Positions 6,273 through 9,562 of a stretch of 9,562 bases of DNA are shown here, in pieces. Within the stretch, counting starts at the first letter, position 1. Every line of letters begins with the position of its first letter. Made by a program: the position numbers and the translations under genes. This DNA is from Oligoflexia bacterium. Its GTDB lineage: Bacteria; Bdellovibrionota; UBA1018. The DNA lies in the NCBI GenBank assembly GCA_903928955.1, contig CAIYTD010000284.1, forward strand, positions 1 to 9,562. The letters are read 5' to 3'. Below the pieces are notes generated by a model. It saw only the letters and a program-made list of their open reading frames with translations. It made no database searches and was not told the DNA's origin.

Positions 6273-7900
6273 TTAAAACTTCCTACTTCTTTCACCCAGT
6301 CTTTAGGGATATTCTTTGGAATCCAGACTTGATTGCCACCTCCAACGATAGAAGACATATTGTGTCCAATGCGTTGAATACTAGCAGTAACTCCCTCATG
6401 AAGAATTTCTCCGGCTGGAATTTCAACCTTTACCCAGACATTTGCGTTACTACCCCAGCTTCTTTCTAATGCACTTTCGATAACTCCCGCCGTAGGACTT
6501 GTGGGCATAATTCTGGTGTAGAATCGGCTATGATGGGAGGTAGTCGTCGCCAAGTCCAACATAGCAGGTAATTCGCTGGAATTTGCCACACTAGCTAATC
6601 GATACAAAGTTAATGGCTCTGTAGTTTGGTAAGTATGGTAGGTCGCACTGCGGAAAGTTTCAGCAACATTTTGAATCTGCAAAAGCTCTCGAGGTACCGT
6701 CTCGCCAACTTTAAGGCCAGAAATCGGCATTAACTCTAGACCACCAGGATATATAGGAGTATGTCTGACAATATTAGTAATCCCTGAATCTGCCACATGA
6801 ATAGCTGAATGAAGTCCATGAGTGGCCAATCCTCGAGCATGAAGTGCATGTCCAATTTTAATTAATCCTTTAACAGAATTCTTTAAAATCGTAGTTCCAC
6901 CAACAGTGGCAACACCTAAGACAGCAAAAGAACGACTCGTCCAATCTAATTCTGATCCATCAATAAGGGACTTGCCTAAAAGTGCCTCATAGCAATCTTT
7001 ACCGAAGCCTAAACCCGGGGTCACCCCCATCGCCACGTCTAAAAAGGCTTTACCTATTTCCAAAGTAGACTGAGAAACGCCCAGCGCCTCTGCAAAATTA
7101 CCTTCTAAGTGCCCACTCGTAATCTGAGCTGCATGAGAAAGAGAAGATATTCCTGCTTCTTGGATGGAATGAAAAATGGTTGCATTTTCTGGAGTAACTG
7201 TAGTGCTTTGGCTAAAAATTTCTTCCTGAGCTGTAAACCCATGAATCAGGTCTAATGTCTGATTCTTTTCTTTTGAATAAGTAGTCCAACCCTGGATTTC
7301 AGTAGTTAAATCACGCGTATTATAATCTCTCAGATGCAATTCAATACGATTTTTAGCTTCATTCACTTTACGGACAATCATGCGGTCCGCTGCAGCACTC
7401 ATGTGCCCAGCCATATCAATCACGGGTGGAGCGCTCAGCCGAGCTCCTTGCTCTAATACCCTTTGATTTAAAGCTTCTTGTTCAGGAGTTCTCTTTTCTA
7501 GTTCTTGCGTCCATTTTTGAGTTGCTGCTATTTGAGTAGCAAGCGTTGCGGATTGATCCCGATAACCCTGGGCTTCTCGTTGTAAGTGTGCAAACGAAGG
7601 AATGGGTTGATGATGACCAATTTGGCTGGCATAGGCATTAAAAACATTTGCCATCCCCTGCATTTGCATATCCGTCAATCCATTAGAAGAATTTCCAGCG
7701 GCTTGTGGATGAGGAACCATAGAGGGGTTGTATCTATAGCCCGGATAATGGCGAGTTAGTCCTAGTTCACTGTAATCTACAGAGGAACCTTCTGGCATCG
7801 GATGGATAGGCCTACCGTCAATATACCCATCCTCTCCTCCTGGGGCCGCTAAAACTGAAATGGAAAAAAGCGCTGATAATAAAATGATTCCATTTTTCAT
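6269..7900 (-). CDS. Sec-exported polymorphic toxin-like protein, ART-like C-terminal domain
   Basis: Predicted secreted toxin of 543 aa. Residues 1-19 are a Sec signal peptide (cut near VLAA). Residues 20-75 are Pro/Gly/Tyr rich, and 76-265 are Gln-rich and helical, probably coiled coil. Residues 290-335 (GVTPGLGFGKDCYEALLGK start, then a short IDGSELDW piece and a hydrophobic segment) resemble the pre-toxin segment that precedes effector tips in polymorphic toxins. The last 125 residues look like an effector domain with LYR (432-434), FYTR (460-463), VKVEIPAG (490-497), EG (502-503) and GGGNQVWIP (520-528). This order resembles ADP-ribosyltransferase-like tips of Rhs/CdiA-type toxins as I remember them. 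Arg434 would be the NAD-binding Arg, but Gln524 stands where a catalytic Glu is usual. A weak AAGG lies 9 nt before the ATG, and the gap to the upstream gene is 18 bp. Toxin status is strong inference; the enzymatic activity is uncertain. Confidence 0.75.
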   Translation of the reverse strand: MKNGIILLSALFSISVLAAPGGEDGYIDGRPIHPMPEGSSVDYSELGLTRHYPGYRYNPSMVPHPQAAGNSSNGLTDMQMQGMANVFNAYASQIGHHQPIPSFAHLQREAQGYRDQSATLATQIAATQKWTQELEKRTPEQEALNQRVLEQGARLSAPPVIDMAGHMSAAADRMIVRKVNEAKNRIELHLRDYNTRDLTTEIQGWTTYSKEKNQTLDLIHGFTAQEEIFSQSTTVTPENATIFHSIQEAGISSLSHAAQITSGHLEGNFAEALGVSQSTLEIGKAFLDVAMGVTPGLGFGKDCYEALLGKSLIDGSELDWTSRSFAVLGVATVGGTTILKNSVKGLIKIGHALHARGLATHGLHSAIHVADSGITNIVRHTPIYPGGLELMPISGLKVGETVPRELLQIQNVAETFRSATYHTYQTTEPLTLYRLASVANSSELPAMLDLATTTSHHSRFYTRIMPTSPTAGVIESALERSWGSNANVWVKVEIPAGEILHEGVTASIQRIGHNMSSIVGGGNQVWIPKNIPKDWVKEVGSFK

Positions 7901-7918
7901 GGTGAATAGCCTTGTTGT

Positions 7919-8518
7919 TTAAAAATATTGCGAAATAATGCGTTCTATTTCAGGAACAAGTTCTTGAGACAGTTCCTGCTGAAGACGTTCGGCTGCGACT
8001 CTATCTTGAGGATCTCCTCCTTGTGTTAAAAAAAGCTCAGTTTTTTCTCGTGTTTTTATGTCAGTTAAAGAAATGACTTCGTCTTGTGCCATTTGCTGAA
8101 ATAGAGCCATTTTACTTACAAATATTTTAGAAATGACATTTGCTGCGGCTTCCGATTTTGTCTTTGCATCTAGATCCTTCTGTGCTTCCAAGGCGTTATA
8201 TTGGGCTACGACCTCACCTTTTTCGCACTCCTCTAGTTTTCTCCTATCTTCATCTCGAGCCACACAAACACGCCATGTTACAAAGCTGGGAATAGCTGTA
8301 CCAATAGCGCCCCCTAATATTGACCCCCACCAAGATTTCCAGCAATATCCTCCAACAATTCCCCCACCAACCCCACAAACACCCGCAACAGTACTCCAAG
8401 TCTCACAAACACTATTTTGATCGTTTGCACGCTTTCGTTCTTCCTCACATGCAGCAAAAGTAGGGGTTAGCGATTGCAAAACCAAAACAAATACTAAAAT
8501 AAAATTTAATTTTTTCAT
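7919..8518 (-). CDS. exported six-cysteine glycine-zipper protein
   Basis: Not recognised. The 199 aa precursor has a strong signal peptide (MKKLNF, hydrophobic to 16) with possible cleavage after TFA at 22. FAAC at 21-24 is a poor lipobox, so lipidation of Cys24 is possible but unlikely. The mature part has six cysteines (24, 38, 48, 59, 85, 98), enough for three disulfides in the periplasm. They surround a glycine-zipper hydrophobic region (about 45-88: GVGGGIVGG, then GSILGGAIGTAIP). Residues 100-199 are charged, helical and probably coiled coil, ending ISQYF. The gene lies 18 bp after the proline-rich gene and 18 bp before the toxin-like gene, so the three are surely co-transcribed. Glycine zippers occur in membrane-inserting proteins, so a role in toxin export or delivery is an idea from context only. 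An AGGG lies 8 nt before the ATG. Confidence 0.75.
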   Translation of the reverse strand: MKKLNFILVFVLVLQSLTPTFAACEEERKRANDQNSVCETWSTVAGVCGVGGGIVGGYCWKSWWGSILGGAIGTAIPSFVTWRVCVARDEDRRKLEECEKGEVVAQYNALEAQKDLDAKTKSEAAANVISKIFVSKMALFQQMAQDEVISLTDIKTREKTELFLTQGGDPQDRVAAERLQQELSQELVPEIERIISQYF

Positions 8519-8536
8519 AAAATAAGCCCTAGGTTC

Positions 8537-9199
8537 TTATAAATCCTCGATAAATCTCCTGGCTATATTTCTCCATGCTTCTTGAGTTTCAACAGAAGCA
8601 ACAGAAGAAGGAGATGAAGCAGAGGGATCTAATTGTGCAAAAGCTGCCAACATTCCTAATCCCTGACGAGGACTCCTTCTAATCAGATCCATCTGAGCTA
8701 GCTCTTCTTGTGTCAGACGACCATCTCCTACCAGATATCCTAGAATTTCTGGATCATGAGGATTTACGATGTAAATCACTGATCCAAATAAAACCTTATA
8801 TGCACGCCTTGTTTCAGCATTAAACTTGGCTTTTGACACTGGTAAATGCTCTGGATAACGGAAAAGTATCCGTGTAGCCTTTGAAATAAACTGTTTAGAA
8901 AGATTTTCAACATCTGCTATCAGCTGCTCACGACTTAAAGCAAGAAAATCACTATAACTCTTGTGAAGTTCTTGAACGGCCTGCTCACTCTTATTTGGTC
9001 CCGGTGAGTTTAGAGGAAGGGATGCTGATGGTGGCTTTAGAGTCTGTACCGAAAGTCGAGGGTACACTGGAGCTGGTAGAGGGAGAGGAGGAGCGGGTGG
9101 GCCTGCGTAGCTGTGAGCGTTGCAATGAGTGGATTGGTTTGGCCCCGCTAGAGAAGGGATCGCGAATAGTACGCCTAAAAGAAAGAATAGGGAACGCAT
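8537..9199 (-). CDS. exported proline-rich hypothetical protein, first gene of toxin cluster
   Basis: Not recognised. The 220 aa product has a signal peptide (MRSLFFLLG start, cut after SLA at 18). A proline-rich spacer follows (34-70, with PPAPPLPLPAP and PPSASLP), then a helical globular region (71-190) and a Ser-rich stretch before the C-terminus. A VGDGRLTQEEL piece (157-167) resembles an EF-hand-like acidic loop, but one short match is not enough to call calcium binding. The start at 9199 is chosen because AAGGAG sits 5 nt upstream and the signal peptide begins there. The frame extends to an ATG at 9232, but that adds a polar leader that spoils the signal peptide. It is the first gene of the co-directional cluster. 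A scaffold or adaptor role for the toxin is conceivable but unsupported. Confidence 0.78.
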   Translation of the reverse strand: MRSLFFLLGVLFAIPSLAGPNQSTHCNAHSYAGPPAPPLPLPAPVYPRLSVQTLKPPSASLPLNSPGPNKSEQAVQELHKSYSDFLALSREQLIADVENLSKQFISKATRILFRYPEHLPVSKAKFNAETRRAYKVLFGSVIYIVNPHDPEILGYLVGDGRLTQEELAQMDLIRRSPRQGLGMLAAFAQLDPSASSPSSVASVETQEAWRNIARRFIEDL

Positions 9200-9204
9200 A
9201 AAAA

Positions 9205-9210
9205 CTCCTT
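9205..9210 (-). promoter_or_regulatory. ribosome binding site deciding the start at 9199
   Basis: AAGGAG on the minus strand, 5 nt before the ATG at 9199. It is the best Shine-Dalgarno in the cluster and the main reason for rejecting the upstream ATG at 9232. Confidence 0.75.
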
Positions 9211-9239
9211 TTATCCTCCCACTCCCAGTCATCTTAAAA

Positions 9240-9245
9240 GTTATA
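9240..9245 (-). promoter_or_regulatory. possible -10 element of the toxin cluster promoter
   Basis: TATAAC on the minus strand (5 of 6 matches to TATAAT), 40 nt before the first start codon. No convincing -35 lies 16-18 nt upstream. A TTGAAA is present but 30 nt away. The surrounding sequence (9233-9364) is AT-rich and holds no gene I can support. Confidence 0.28.
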
Positions 9246-9321
9246 TTTTATTGAATTAGCTGATTGAGTTTAAAATTTCAAGATAAGACGTAGATTTATT
9301 TTTATACCTCTGATTAAACCA

Positions 9322-9349
9322 TTTTAACCTGCTTATGCACTTTTAACCT
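9322..9349. repeat. short direct repeat beside the transposase gene
   Basis: TTTTAACCT occurs at 9322-9330 and again at 9341-9349, a period of 19 nt, just past the transposase stop. Two nearly two-turn-spaced copies could be transposase- or regulator-binding sites near the element's end, or chance in AT-rich DNA. Confidence 0.35.
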
Positions 9350-9364
9350 ACAAATTTAATCGAT

Positions 9365-9562
9365 TCAGTTGAATTGGTGTTTTTTGTTTTTAACTAGTGC
9401 GGTGTAAGTCAGAGGTTTATCTAAAATTCCAGCTTCAAGCACTCTAAGAAACAAGAGCCCGCGGGAACGAGAAGTTCTACGATTAAAACGGAATACAAAT
9501 TCATCTAAATAAGATTGAAGATGTTTCGTACTCCAGCGGCCATGATGAGTTCCCTGAAGCCA
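9365..9562 (-). CDS. IS1595-family (ISXO2-like) transposase, C-terminal end, 5' part outside window
   Basis: I translated 65 codons plus a TGA by hand from the right edge. The segment starts at GTHHGRWSTKHLQ and continues YLDEFVFRFNRRTSRSRG and FLRVLEAG. The His-rich strand, the KHLQ-YLDEF-FRFNRR signature and the following LF-LLE helix are the conserved C-terminal end of the ISXO2-like DDE transposase domain of IS1595-family elements, which includes the region of the last catalytic acidic residue. The protein ends naturally, so this end of the gene is intact. The catalytic N-terminal half lies beyond the window, so whether the element is active cannot be told. I could not identify the terminal inverted repeat, which should lie between 9364 and about 9240. 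It transcribes toward the toxin cluster on the same strand, so read-through into that cluster is possible. Confidence 0.85.
   Translation of the reverse strand, partial: WLQGTHHGRWSTKHLQSYLDEFVFRFNRRTSRSRGLLFLRVLEAGILDKPLTYTALVKNKKHQFN

Noticed and set aside
8133..8420. Plus-strand frame of 95 codons opposite the six-cysteine gene
   Set aside because: It is antisense to a gene with a signal peptide and good operon spacing; the product is low-complexity Ser/Pro/Thr.
8995..9201. Plus-strand frame of 68 codons opposite the proline-rich gene
   Set aside because: It is the complement of the proline-rich spacer and signal peptide, has no ribosome-binding site of note, and its glutamate-rich product is a by-product of the opposite strand.
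9200..9232. Upstream start at 9232 for the proline-rich protein
   Set aside because: The extra 11 residues sit in front of a normal signal peptide, and the strong AAGGAG belongs to the ATG at 9199.
1..9562. CRISPR array, tRNA or rRNA genes
   Set aside because: No regularly spaced repeats, tRNA cloverleaf or rRNA-like stretch was seen on either strand by eye.

Overview
The window reads as a Gram-negative chromosome with moderate-to-low GC. The rpsA-then-sppA gene order and the many Sec signal peptides fit the old Deltaproteobacteria, and a Bdellovibrio-like lineage is a reasonable guess. That is inference from gene order and protein style; no taxonomic marker was compared.

Left part (1-4254), housekeeping genes on the minus strand. 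rpsA (ribosomal protein S1, six S1 domains) has a good sigma70-type promoter, a leader of about 107 nt holding a strong imperfect hairpin, and a clean rho-independent terminator. sppA (membrane signal-peptide peptidase, S49) follows the terminator. rsmB (16S rRNA m5C967 methyltransferase) overlaps the end of sppA by 8 nt, starts at GTG and runs off the left edge with 392 codons visible.

Middle (4255-5509), one plus-strand gene diverging from rpsA. It encodes an HExxH (SprT-like) zinc-metalloprotease domain joined to a DUF2786 domain. Its stop codon overlaps the stop of the next, convergent gene in a shared TTAA.

Right part (5506-9199), a tight minus-strand cluster of five genes read right to left. 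They are an exported proline-rich protein (220 aa), an exported six-cysteine glycine-zipper protein (199 aa), an exported 543 aa protein built like a polymorphic toxin, a 76 aa cytoplasmic protein and an exported two-helix protein (164 aa). The 543 aa protein has a signal peptide, a helical N-terminal region, a pre-toxin-like segment and an ADP-ribosyltransferase-like C-terminal tip. The 76 aa gene overlaps it by ATGA and is the obvious immunity candidate. The first three gaps are 18 bp, 18 bp and a 4 bp overlap, so genes one to four look like one transcript; membership of the fifth (41 bp gap) is less sure. This cluster is the most interesting part: a toxin/immunity pair that appears to use Sec export plus two unrecognised exported partners, with no Rhs, CdiA, VgrG, PAAR or LXG part in view.

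Right edge (9365-9562): the C-terminal 65 codons of an IS1595-family (ISXO2-like) transposase on the minus strand, immediately upstream of the toxin cluster, which suggests an accessory, mobile neighbourhood.
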